DNA of 64,000 bases from Cryptomeria japonica (Eukaryota; Streptophyta; Pinopsida; Cupressales; Cupressaceae), in NCBI RefSeq assembly GCF_030272615.1, contig NC_081409.1, positions 207,929,190 through 207,993,189 on the forward strand, read 5' to 3'. Below the pieces are notes generated by a model that saw only the letters and a program-made list of their open reading frames with translations, was not told the origin of the DNA and ran no database searches. Positions 32,557 to 41,940 of the stretch are shown piece after piece (the stretch's first letter is position 1; the number at the start of each line of letters is the position of its first letter). The position numbers were made by a program, and so were the translations under genes.

Positions 32557-34506
32557 GAGTATTTGCCGATGTTGGAGTCACGGGAGAGATTCCCATCGAC
32601 TCAGAGACTGCGACCAGAGTTGTCGATCCAGGACATGATTTCCATTGAGGAGATGGGTCTCACATATATGCTCTATGTGCCCGAGTTTCGGGCAAACATG
32701 GGGTTGCTGACTGCACTGGCCGAGAGATGGCACTCAGAGACATGCACGTTTCACCTGCCGATGGGTGAGATGACAGTGACACTGGAGGATGTATACAGGA
32801 TATTACATGTTCCCATTGATGGAGAGTTGATCCCCTACGACCGTGACGGTGACAGGGAGGCCTTGAGACGGGTCTTTCAGGATCCTGAGTTGGAGATGCG
32901 AGCAGGCCATGTAGCCTGGGACACCATGACTGCCACAGGATTAGCATTGCCGGCAGTTGTTGGGGGAGTTATCAGTGGATACCTGTGTCCAGACAGGGCC
33001 ACACGAGGATTGGCAGTGGGCTGGGGAGGGGCCTTGGAGACGCTGATGGCAGAGCACACTAGGTATGCATGGGGGCCATGTGTCCTAGCACATTTGTATT
33101 ATGAGCTGCATCAGTTTGTATACCACGGATCAGTGGGGCTGGGCTGCGGTGTGACTCTATTGTAGGTGTGGGCCTATGAGCACCTTCCAGTGATGAGGCC
33201 GATTCATTTAAGAGGCAGAGGACAGGGACAGAGTTTTGTTCATTTGTATGCCATGATCACATCCCAGCCTCGGATTGGGAGATTGGAGCACTGGAGGAGA
33301 GTCATTGATGACATTGATATGGTGATCTGGAGGCCGTACCTGGGGTGCGAGGAGTGGGGTGACGATGCACTGGAGCTGCCCTACACCTTCCGGAGCAGGT
33401 ACCTGATTGGGCGGACGCCCTATATATTAGAGAGACAGCTGGTGGACCGGGTATGCAGGCAGTATGGCCGGATTCAGAGGATGCCCCGAGGCTCGGGTAT
33501 GTATGCCCGTACTGTTAGAGATCAGGTGCAGTTTGGCCCACTGCTATCTTATGATCAGGCAGTGATGCAGCTAGCGGAGATGATGCCGATGCCATGGGAC
33601 ATGTGGCCAGAGGTAGATGATGCAGGGATGGACGCAGAGTACTCTGCGTACTGGGCAGAGCATCCATTTCCTAGGTTGACAGATCCAGCAGAGCCAGTGG
33701 ATGGAGAGGGTGGAGGAGATGATGATGAGGGAGGAGGGGATGCAGGTAGGGGCCGACGGAGGCGGAGGGGAGTGGTGGGAGAGAGACGGGTAGCACCTCG
33801 GAGGGAGGGAGGTCAGGAGAGAGCAGCTCCAGTGGTGAGAGGATGGGGTGGACTGCCCCTACAAGTGCCAACAGCACAGGGTCCCAGAGAGGGACAGAGA
33901 CCGGTGCAGCCAGAGGGACAGAGACAGGTACAGCCACAGGTACCTATACAGGCACAGGGACAGGTGCAGGCAGAGGCACAGGGACAGGCACCTGTAGAGG
34001 AGGAGCCACAGGCAGGGACGGAGAGCGGAGACTCCGAGGAGGATGAGGTGGTGAGGCTGCGGGAGATCTGCCAGGGCCAGGCAGATGAGATTGAGGATTT
34101 GGTTCGAGAGAGGAACCACCTCAGGATCAGGGTCCGAGATACAGAGCGGGAGAGGGATCAGGCCATCCAGAGATATACCGAGGCCGAGACAGCTCTGAGG
34201 GCAGGTAGGTGGGCAGCAGAGGATGCAGGGGCAGGCTACGCCTATGTTTTGCGAGCTGGAGAGGAGATCGCCTACTGGAGGGATCTATATTATGCAGCCG
34301 TGCCAGCAGAGCAGCGGGCTAGGAGCTTCCAGAGGTCGTCGCGCACAGCGACGGCTACGGGAGGGAGCCGCAGGAGACAGGCATCCAGCGGTGGGGTTAT
34401 GGGGCCTCCACCACCACCAGAGGGACAGGGGGATCCTGGGGCGGGTCCATCTATAGCTCAGACTCCGTCGAGGCGCGGCGGCTCCGAGGGAGGGAGTTCC
34501 TCATAG
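32557..34506 (+). pseudogene. PMD (plant mobile domain, aminotransferase-like) gene, main exon
   Basis: From the predicted acceptor the frame runs to a TAG at 34504-34506, with one in-frame TAG at 33163-33165. PMD signatures: HSETCTFHLPMGEMTVTLED, VYRILHVPIDG, YLCPDRATRG and, after the stop, VWAYEHLPVMRP. The second half holds a Gly/Arg/Gln-rich disordered stretch (about 33690-34020), a short coiled coil (ADEIEDLVRERNHLRIRVRD) and a Ser/Arg/Pro-rich tail. PMD proteins occur as host nuclear factors and inside plant transposable elements; extra ORFs of this type are known from Tat-lineage elements. Its GC content is much higher than that of the surrounding DNA. The stop splits the PMD itself, so this copy is probably non-functional unless the codon is read through. 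Confidence 0.85.
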
Positions 34507-36243
34507 CTATAGTGGGCTCCCATTGTATCAGTAGATGTATCATTGTTGTATTGTAGACACCTGCGGGTGATTCTTTTGTAGCCATATGATTCTTTTGACA
34601 TCATTGTATTATGACACATTTGATTATATATATGAGATGATTCATCTTTTGCGGCCGCTATATGCATGTGTACCTTATGTGATGAGATGTTCTGATGTGA
34701 TGCATGTTTTATGATATGGATGCTTATATGATGCAATGCCATATATTTTTGTTCTTTTATGTTGTATATGTGATGCATGATGCGAATGAAAATGTATGTG
34801 ATGCAAGTGAATATAATAATGCAAATGATTATTTACATAATGAAAATGTGAGATGTGCTAACATGTGTTGTATGCAGGATGTGATGCAATTATAATATCT
34901 ATATGTATGAAATGCTTATATGTGGTGATGCAGGTGCAACTATATGAAATGCAAATGTTTTTGGTGTGTCATTATACTCAGTCATGTGATAGCGGGCTAC
35001 GCGGACTCGAGAAGGACAATGAAAGTCAATCAAGAAAGGGGGATGGAAGACAGAAGATATGAACGTGAAAGAGCTTCTTGTGCGTTATCATCATTGAGCT
35101 TTATTATGGCAGAATAGGTTATGACAATCGAGGCATATGTTCGGCCCAGAAAGTCATTGTACCTATTTGCATGGAGATAAGACAGTCACAAACAAGGAAT
35201 GCCCCAGTTCACACTAGACTCACAGTGTCCTCATATCCTTGGACAAGTCATAGCATTACTAAAAGACAATCCACAGACAGCAAATGCAAATAAGTGACGA
35301 TACCCCATCCTCGCCTTTCTAGTCAAAGACATCCTGGAGATAGAATCTCTAGTCAAAGACATCCCGGAAAAGCTAAAAGACATGTCACCAAAAAGATAAA
35401 ACCAAAAGAAAACCAAGACTCGACACCCACATCCACTGTAGTCCTCAAGTTTGTGTCTCTTGTCACTTGTTTAAGTCAAATTTTGATTGTGGTCACAATG
35501 TTCACTTTCACAAAAAGGATAGATAGCACTGAACCATATGTTGTCTGAGTCTGTTACAAGATTTGATTTTGTTGAAGCCCATTGTTGCTGCTGTGTCTCC
35601 TTGGAAACTGACTGAATCCATGAAACTGATACCTTATTGTGGAGAAGATGGAACTTTATTGCGGATCTGCGATGCAAAATGTTGCTTTATTGCGAATTGT
35701 GCGCGGATAGACTGAAGAGAGCTGAAAGAAACTGTACTCCTCGAAACATGTGATGTTCTCAGTTCCACACCCATTACTAGACGTAGGAATTGGCCGTAGT
35801 CACAGATAGGATCTGATTCATTATGGATGGAAAGAGAGTGAAAAGGGAGGGTTTATTATGAATGGCTAACCAATCTTAGGTAGATCAATAACAAGCCATG
35901 ATGGGAATGGGTACGTTTATTATGAGTGAATAGGTTGTGAGTGCGTGCGAAGTGAAAGAATGAAAGGGAATCCTGAAAGAGGGAGGAGCAAAGTCCCTAC
36001 GCATGGCGCTGGTGACCCAGTTTTCACCATGGTACTTGCCCAGGGCGCCACCGAAGTGGTTTTCACCGTTGGACGAAATTATTTCTCTTTACTTTTTTGG
36101 ATTTTGCAATTTTTTTGTTGTCACAAGGCGCCTGTTTGCCAGGTTTTCACCAAGTAACGGTTTTTTTGTTTTTATAATTTTTTTTGTATTTTTGAATTTT
36201 TTTGATTTTTTTGTATTTTTGCATTAGGATACTCAAAAAGAGC
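34507..36243. other. Non-coding tract between the convergent PMD and pol genes
   Basis: The only ORFs are short and not credible. It begins with ATG/ATAT-rich low-complexity sequence (34560-34960). Three GGYG-AAAA hairpin modules lie at 36005-36028, 36044-36067 and 36127-36151. A T-rich run at 36155-36225 follows. It must contain the 3' ends of both transcription units. Confidence 0.5.
36005..36151 (-). repeat. Three GGYG-AAAA-stem-CGCC hairpin modules (two more at 39590-39675)
   Basis: On the minus (element sense) strand each module reads GGTG, AAAA, a 4-base arm, a 4-5-base loop, the complementary arm, then CGCC. Arms are CTGG/CCAG (36005-36028), CCAC/GTGG with loop TTCG (36044-36067) and CCTG/CAGG (36127-36151). 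GGTG can pair with CGCC as an outer helix. The two coding copies are at 39590-39612 (CCTC/GAGG) and 39653-39675 (CCAC/GTGG). Confidence 0.8.
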
Positions 36244-36486
36244 TTATGTGTAGAACCTGCGAAGGTGCATGCTGTTGATAGGATCCTCCAAGGATTCACC
36301 TTCTGTAGTAGAGAGCTGATATGCCCCAGATCCATATACTGCTGTGATGATGTAAGGACCAAGCCAGTTGGGTTCAAATTTGCCCTTCTTTTCTCTATCT
36401 TGCTGATTCTTGGGGTTCTCTCTGAGGACCAAGTCACCTACCTCAAATGTGCGAGGCTTGACCTTGTGATTGTAACTGCGACTCAT
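36244..36486 (-). CDS. pol: Tat element integrase C-terminal tail after an in-frame stop
   Basis: It continues the pol frame beyond the TGA at 36487-36489. The text RSYNHKVKPRTFEVGDLVLR, FEPNWLGPYIITAVYGSGAY and MHLRRFYT is the conserved integrase C-terminal domain of plant gypsy elements. It ends naturally at the stop at 36244. It could be made only by readthrough or internal initiation at the ATG at 36486. Confidence 0.85.
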   Translation of the reverse strand: MSRSYNHKVKPRTFEVGDLVLRENPKNQQDREKKGKFEPNWLGPYIITAVYGSGAYQLSTTEGESLEDPINSMHLRRFYT

Positions 36487-39400
36487 TCATTGTTGGTAAG
36501 CCTTGAGATGATTAAAAGCAGTGTGTCGTCGTTCCTCCAGCAGTTCTAGTTCTTGTAGGCGAGAGACCCTGTAGTCTTCATCGTTGATTATGTTTCTCAA
36601 GGAGACCCGTAAAGAAGGTAACTCGACCTCAATAGGCAAGATGGCTTCAACACCGTAGACAAGTGAGTAAGGTGTAGCTCCTGTAGGTGTGCGGACATTG
36701 GTACGATAGGCCCAAAGTGCGGGATTGAGTTGGACATGCCAGTTACGGCCAGCGTCGTCGACTGTCTTTTTAAGTATTTTGAGAATTGTTTTGTTAGACG
36801 CCTCAGCTTGGCCATTACCTTGGGGGTAATATGGTGTGGAGAAACGATGAGAGATATGGAATCGCTCACAGAGTTCACGAACATCCTGGTTCTTGAAAGG
36901 ACGCCCGTTATCAGTGATAATGGAAGTAGGAATCCCGTATCGGCAAATGATGTAGTTCAGGATGAAAGTAGCGATTTGTTTCCCAGTAACTTGCGTGAGA
37001 GGCATGGCTTCAATCCACTTTGTGAAATACTCTGTGGCTGTGATAATGAATTTATGTCCGTTGGAAGAAGGAGGGTGAATCTTGCCTATGAGATCGAGTC
37101 CCCACTGACAAAAGGGCCAAGGAGATGCAAGTGGCTGTAGTTCTTGTGCTGGTGCGTGTATGAGGTCTCCATGAATTTGACACTGCTTACACTTCTTGAC
37201 AAACTGATATGCATCTTTTTCCATGGTAGGCCAGTAGTATCCAGTCCTGATGAGTTTCTTGGCCAAGGTAGGACCACTAGTATGCGGACCACATATCCCT
37301 TCGTGCACTTCTCGTAACGCAATCTGAGCTTCGTCACTCTCTAAACATCTAAGGAGGGTGCCATCTAGACCTCGCCGGTATAGGATATCAGCTAGGATAA
37401 CGTATCGGGAGGATTGGCGGATGAAAGTGCGGCGTTGGTTGTTCGATAAATCGGGAGGTAAGATGTTGTCGCGAAGGTATGTGAATATGGAACCATATAA
37501 CTGGGATTCAGGACCGACAACACATATCATTTCCGTAGGAGTGATCTCATATGACGGAATCAGCAGGTTGTCCACCAGGAACTCATAACAGGTCTCATTT
37601 TGTGGTAGGTCAATGAGTGAAGCAATTGTAGCCATGGCATCAGCAGCGCGATTCTGTTCTCTTGGTATCTGCTCAAACTCTATCTTTGCAAAGTGTTGTT
37701 TCAGATCATCTACCAGTTGTTTGTAAGGCATTAGCTTTTCATCTTTTGTTTGATAATCATCAGTTGCTTGACGGATGACAAGTTGAGAATCGCCAAAAAC
37801 ACGAAGTTCCTGGATCTTCCACTGAACTGCAATTCTTAACCCAGTTGTTAATGCCTCGTATTCCGCTATATTGTTGGTACAAGGAAATGATAAGCGGTAT
37901 GACTTTGGTATAGAATCGCCTTGGGGAGTTATAAAGAGTATACCCGCTCCTACCCCGTGCTGTGTGTATGAGCCATCAAAGTATAGTTGCCATGGCTTTG
38001 CAGGTGATATTGTTAGAATGGACTCATCTGGAAATTCTGACTGTAGAGGAACATCATCTATCATGGGAGCATCTGCCAGTTGATCTGCAATGGCTTGTCC
38101 TTTTATGGCTTTTCTGTCCACGTATTCAATGTCGAATTCACTCAAAATCATTACCCACTTGGCCAGTCGCCCAGTAAGTGTAGCTTTGTTGAGCAGATAT
38201 TTTAGTGGATCAATTCTGGCAATCAACTTGGTCTTGTGAGTGAGCATATAATGTCGTAATTTTTGTGAAGCGAAGACCACAGCGAGACATGCACGCTCAA
38301 TTGGTGTGTAGTTCAGCTCATATCCCACCAATGTGCGACTGATATAGTAGACTGCTTTTTCCTTGCCGTCAGATATTTGCTGTGCTAGTAGTGCCCCCAG
38401 TGCTGTTGGAGTAGCTGATATGTAAAGTAGCAATGGTTGATTCGGAATTGGTGGCATCAAAACTGGCGGGTTCAAAAGATAGTCTTTAAGTGCCTGAAAA
38501 GCCTGTTGACAGTTCTCGTCCCATTTGAACTTAATGTTTTTGTGTAGCAGGTGCTGGAAAGGATTACACTTATCTGCAAGTTGTGCTATGAATCTTCGTA
38601 TGGACTGGAGTCTCCCTTGTAAAGATCGAAGTTGACTGATATTCTTGGGTGGCGGCATGTCCAAGATAGCCTTGACTTTTGCTGGATCCGCTTCTATTCC
38701 TCTTTTAGACACAATGAATCCTAGGAGCTTCCCGGAGGTTACTCCAAAGACACATTTCTTTGGGTTTAATCTTACCTTGTATTTTTCCAGCCTATCAAAA
38801 GCAACTGAAAGTATGTCCAAGTGTGTATTTCTGTCTATTGATTTAACCAAAAGGTCGTCGACATAATCTTCCACCTTTACATGCATGAGATCATGGAAGA
38901 TAGTAGTCATGGCTCGTTGATATGTGGCACCTGCATTTTTCAGCCCAAAGGGCATGACATTCCAGCAGAAGGTTCCCCATGGACAAGTGAATGATGTTTT
39001 ATGTTGATCTTCAGGTGCAATCCTGATCTGATTATATCCAGAGAATCCGTCCATTAAAGATAACATCTCATGGCCTGCTGTGAGATCAACAATTAAATCA
39101 ATGTTTGGTAATGGGAAATCGTCCTTCGGACAAGCCTTGTTGATATCCCTGAAGTCTGTACATATTCGGATGCTGCGATCTGGTTTGCTAACAGGTACTA
39201 AGTTGGAAATCCATTCAGGATAATCAATTGGGCGTATGAATCCGACATCTAGTAATTTCTCCAGCTCTGCCTTGACTAGCAATGCCACCTGTGGATGCAT
39301 TTTTCTCAATTTCTGCTTTACTGGTTTTGCCCCCGGTTTGACTGTTAAATGATGCATTACTAAGTCGGGGTCTAGTCCAGGCATATCAGCATAAGACCAT

Positions 39401-41877
39401 GCGAAGTTGACTTGTCGTTCCTTAAAGAAGCTTATGAACCTTGCTTTCTCGGCCTCTGTCAATGATTGAGCCAAAAATATGTTGTGTGGAACCTCTGCTG
39501 TACCAATGTTTGTCTTTATAGTCTCCTCTACCAACATGGATGATTTTTCCTCGTATGATGCTGGGAGAATGTCAAGCCTTCCATCTTCGGGCGCCTCAGA
39601 GAGGTTTTCACCCTCAGATACGTCCTTTCTTTTTACTTTTTTAGAGTCAGAGAGCGCCACAGTGTGGTTTTCGCCATAAGACCCTTGTTTTGTCTTTATT
39701 TTCACATTTTTGCGACTAGAAGGCCCGACACCCTCACCAAAGTATGCCATGTTATTTAGCTCTATGGCGTATCCTGCTTTATGGTCTTCAAGAGGAAGAT
39801 CATCGCGAATGCCAAGATAATCAACAATAGCTTCGTCATTTTGAAATGTATCAATCTGTGGTGGTCCATCCTGATCCCAGTCAATGAGTTGGGGGTGAAC
39901 GAGGGGAAGGTCTTTAGTGTTTTTAGAATCCGCAAGGCTAATAGTGAAGATGTGGTTATATTCAGGTATGTCAAGGTAGTCATCGAGGTCGTCAATGGCA
40001 CTCTCCTCATCAGTGTCGATCGTGAGTGAGTCCAAATTATCATTACTAGTAGCACCCTCAGGGACAGGTGTCCTCATCCTATGTGATCCTGACCTAGGGC
40101 CTTGAAACGAAGCTTGTGCGGGATCCTTATGGGTCGGTTCTTGACCAACTCTGAATTTCTTGTAAAACTCCTCCTCCTCTGTAGGTTCATCTGGCTCTCT
40201 AAATGTCTCATTGAGTTCATAGTCGCTGGAGGATTTGTCTGAACCCCATTCCCACTCATTGGAGTCTGTGGAATAATTATCCTCTTGTTGAACTTCAGCC
40301 ACTTTGACTCGCCATATCTGTTTTGTTCTCTTGTTTTGAATCTTGGGATTTAGAAAACCAAGCCCCTTAGAGCGTTCCCTTCTTGTAGTTAGCTCAGGTT
40401 GTAGAGGCTCCATGACACCTTCTTTGCGTAGTCCGAGAGGACTTTTTCCATCATACCCGAATCTCTGCAGAATTTTGAAACCTTTACCATAGTTTTCACA
40501 GGGTATTATAATTTGATCATGTGTATCATCTTCAGCGTCCTTATATAGCATTTTATATAAACTTTCTTCCTCTAGTTCGCCCCATTTTTGAAAGACGGTA
40601 GGATCCCATTTGAGGAGCGTGATGGAGATTTGCTTATTTGGATGTGGTCTCCCATATTCCTTGGGGGAGTTCATGACTTGTCGTAAGAACATTGTTTGAT
40701 TCAGAGTGTATTCTCCCATGCCTTTGTCTTGAAACTTGGCTCTAAGTTCACCTTGTTTGGATGTCGAGGGCTTTAATGACTCAGGATCAATATATGCTGA
40801 AGAAGGAGTAGCCTCACGATTGCTGGGAATGATAATCTCAGTATGTGATCTCAAGTTATTGCAATATATGAATGGATTTGGATCACCATTGACCGTTACC
40901 TCGACTCCATTATGAGGAAATTTTATGCACTGATGGTATGTTGATGGGACCGCTCTCATTTCATGAATCCATGGACGTCCTAGCAATATGTTATACGTGA
41001 GGTCTAGATCCAGGACTTGACAAATCACGTCCTTTGTTACTGGCCCTATTCTGAGTGGTAAGATGACCGTGCCCTTGGACGAGCGCTCTTCATCATCATA
41101 AGCCTTAATAGTGATTTGGTTTGTAGCATTCACAGCTTTGTCAGAATATCCCAATTGTCTGATGGTGCTCAATGTACAAATATTAAGACCTGCTCCTCCA
41201 TCTATCAGGACTTGTTTTATTCGGTGTTTATGTATGAAGGCTTCAATATGTAGAGGTGCATTGTGAGGCTGACTTATGGAGGCGTCATCGGCTTCTGTAA
41301 ATGTGAGGGAGTGTGGAACGGATAGGTATCCCACCATGGCTTGAAACTGGTCCACGTTTAGATCAGTAGGGACAGCAGTATCTCTCAAGGTTTTGTCGAG
41401 GACAGCTTTATGTGCAGGAGATATACGTAAGAGCTCAAGAATAGAGATGAGTGCGGGTGTTTTCCCTAATTGCTCTACAAGGTCATACTCAGGCTTAGTT
41501 GACGGAAGATTGGTATTCTTAGTAGCGGTACCTGGCAACGTGATCTTACCTCGACGGGTTGTAACATGACATTCAGAGGTAGCTTCGGATGAAGATCCCA
41601 CACCTTTTAGGACAATTTTAGGTCGCTGAGGAGGATTCTCAGGATTTTTATTTTTGATAGTAATGGTAGAAATATGATTGTCCATTGAGATGTGATTAAT
41701 AGTGGAATCATAATTGTAAGATGTTCTAGTGTAATTGGCTTGATCATCTGTGACTTTGCCTTTTCCCTTGTCATGTTTTGGGAATGGTTCCTTAAACACC
41801 TCATGCTCTTGGTTAGATGAATGTCCCTCAATCTCAATATCTCCTCTGTCAATGAGATCTTGTACAATTTTTTTCAA
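36487..41877 (-). CDS. pol: Tat element pol polyprotein (protease, RT, RNase H, archaeal-type RNase H, integrase)
   Basis: A 1796-residue open frame. In order: protease-like KQVLIDGGAGLN (DGGA in place of the usual D-S/T-G); a G-patch-like segment (GFKILQRFGYDGKSPLGLRK); a low-complexity linker with repeated GEN...A motifs; RT (ICTDFRDINKACPKDDFPLP, GYNQIRI, YVDD at 38854-38865); gypsy RNase H (YISRTLVGYELNYTPIERAC); a second, archaeal-type RNase H (WQLYFDGSYTQHG ... NNIAEYEAL ... VFGDSQLV), the Tat hallmark; integrase with a zinc region ending CKQCQIHGD, and core IITDNGRPF and GNGQAEASNK. The frame is the same as gag; the first in-frame ATG is used here only because a TAG at 41941 separates the two. 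The stop at 36487 removes the last 81 residues. Confidence 0.93.
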   Translation of the reverse strand: MKKIVQDLIDRGDIEIEGHSSNQEHEVFKEPFPKHDKGKGKVTDDQANYTRTSYNYDSTINHISMDNHISTITIKNKNPENPPQRPKIVLKGVGSSSEATSECHVTTRRGKITLPGTATKNTNLPSTKPEYDLVEQLGKTPALISILELLRISPAHKAVLDKTLRDTAVPTDLNVDQFQAMVGYLSVPHSLTFTEADDASISQPHNAPLHIEAFIHKHRIKQVLIDGGAGLNICTLSTIRQLGYSDKAVNATNQITIKAYDDEERSSKGTVILPLRIGPVTKDVICQVLDLDLTYNILLGRPWIHEMRAVPSTYHQCIKFPHNGVEVTVNGDPNPFIYCNNLRSHTEIIIPSNREATPSSAYIDPESLKPSTSKQGELRAKFQDKGMGEYTLNQTMFLRQVMNSPKEYGRPHPNKQISITLLKWDPTVFQKWGELEEESLYKMLYKDAEDDTHDQIIIPCENYGKGFKILQRFGYDGKSPLGLRKEGVMEPLQPELTTRRERSKGLGFLNPKIQNKRTKQIWRVKVAEVQQEDNYSTDSNEWEWGSDKSSSDYELNETFREPDEPTEEEEFYKKFRVGQEPTHKDPAQASFQGPRSGSHRMRTPVPEGATSNDNLDSLTIDTDEESAIDDLDDYLDIPEYNHIFTISLADSKNTKDLPLVHPQLIDWDQDGPPQIDTFQNDEAIVDYLGIRDDLPLEDHKAGYAIELNNMAYFGEGVGPSSRKNVKIKTKQGSYGENHTVALSDSKKVKRKDVSEGENLSEAPEDGRLDILPASYEEKSSMLVEETIKTNIGTAEVPHNIFLAQSLTEAEKARFISFFKERQVNFAWSYADMPGLDPDLVMHHLTVKPGAKPVKQKLRKMHPQVALLVKAELEKLLDVGFIRPIDYPEWISNLVPVSKPDRSIRICTDFRDINKACPKDDFPLPNIDLIVDLTAGHEMLSLMDGFSGYNQIRIAPEDQHKTSFTCPWGTFCWNVMPFGLKNAGATYQRAMTTIFHDLMHVKVEDYVDDLLVKSIDRNTHLDILSVAFDRLEKYKVRLNPKKCVFGVTSGKLLGFIVSKRGIEADPAKVKAILDMPPPKNISQLRSLQGRLQSIRRFIAQLADKCNPFQHLLHKNIKFKWDENCQQAFQALKDYLLNPPVLMPPIPNQPLLLYISATPTALGALLAQQISDGKEKAVYYISRTLVGYELNYTPIERACLAVVFASQKLRHYMLTHKTKLIARIDPLKYLLNKATLTGRLAKWVMILSEFDIEYVDRKAIKGQAIADQLADAPMIDDVPLQSEFPDESILTISPAKPWQLYFDGSYTQHGVGAGILFITPQGDSIPKSYRLSFPCTNNIAEYEALTTGLRIAVQWKIQELRVFGDSQLVIRQATDDYQTKDEKLMPYKQLVDDLKQHFAKIEFEQIPREQNRAADAMATIASLIDLPQNETCYEFLVDNLLIPSYEITPTEMICVVGPESQLYGSIFTYLRDNILPPDLSNNQRRTFIRQSSRYVILADILYRRGLDGTLLRCLESDEAQIALREVHEGICGPHTSGPTLAKKLIRTGYYWPTMEKDAYQFVKKCKQCQIHGDLIHAPAQELQPLASPWPFCQWGLDLIGKIHPPSSNGHKFIITATEYFTKWIEAMPLTQVTGKQIATFILNYIICRYGIPTSIITDNGRPFKNQDVRELCERFHISHRFSTPYYPQGNGQAEASNKTILKILKKTVDDAGRNWHVQLNPALWAYRTNVRTPTGATPYSLVYGVEAILPIEVELPSLRVSLRNIINDEDYRVSRLQELELLEERRHTAFNHLKAYQQ

Positions 41878-41940
41878 TCGATGGCAATTACTTGTCTTGT
41901 GACCCTTGCTCTTATGAAATTCACAATATTCATCATCATT

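Noticed and set aside
33150-33175. Second PMD intron ending at the TAG at 33165
   Set aside because: Sequence on both sides of the stop is continuous PMD domain in one frame, so a single nonsense change fits better than an intron.
33671-34119. Leu/Pro/Ser-rich minus ORFs over the PMD tail
   Set aside because: Shadows of the high-GC, low-complexity Gly/Arg/Gln coding tract on the other strand.
36003-36227. Phe-rich short plus ORFs near 36000-36230
   Set aside because: Produced by the T-rich tract; no homology-like features.
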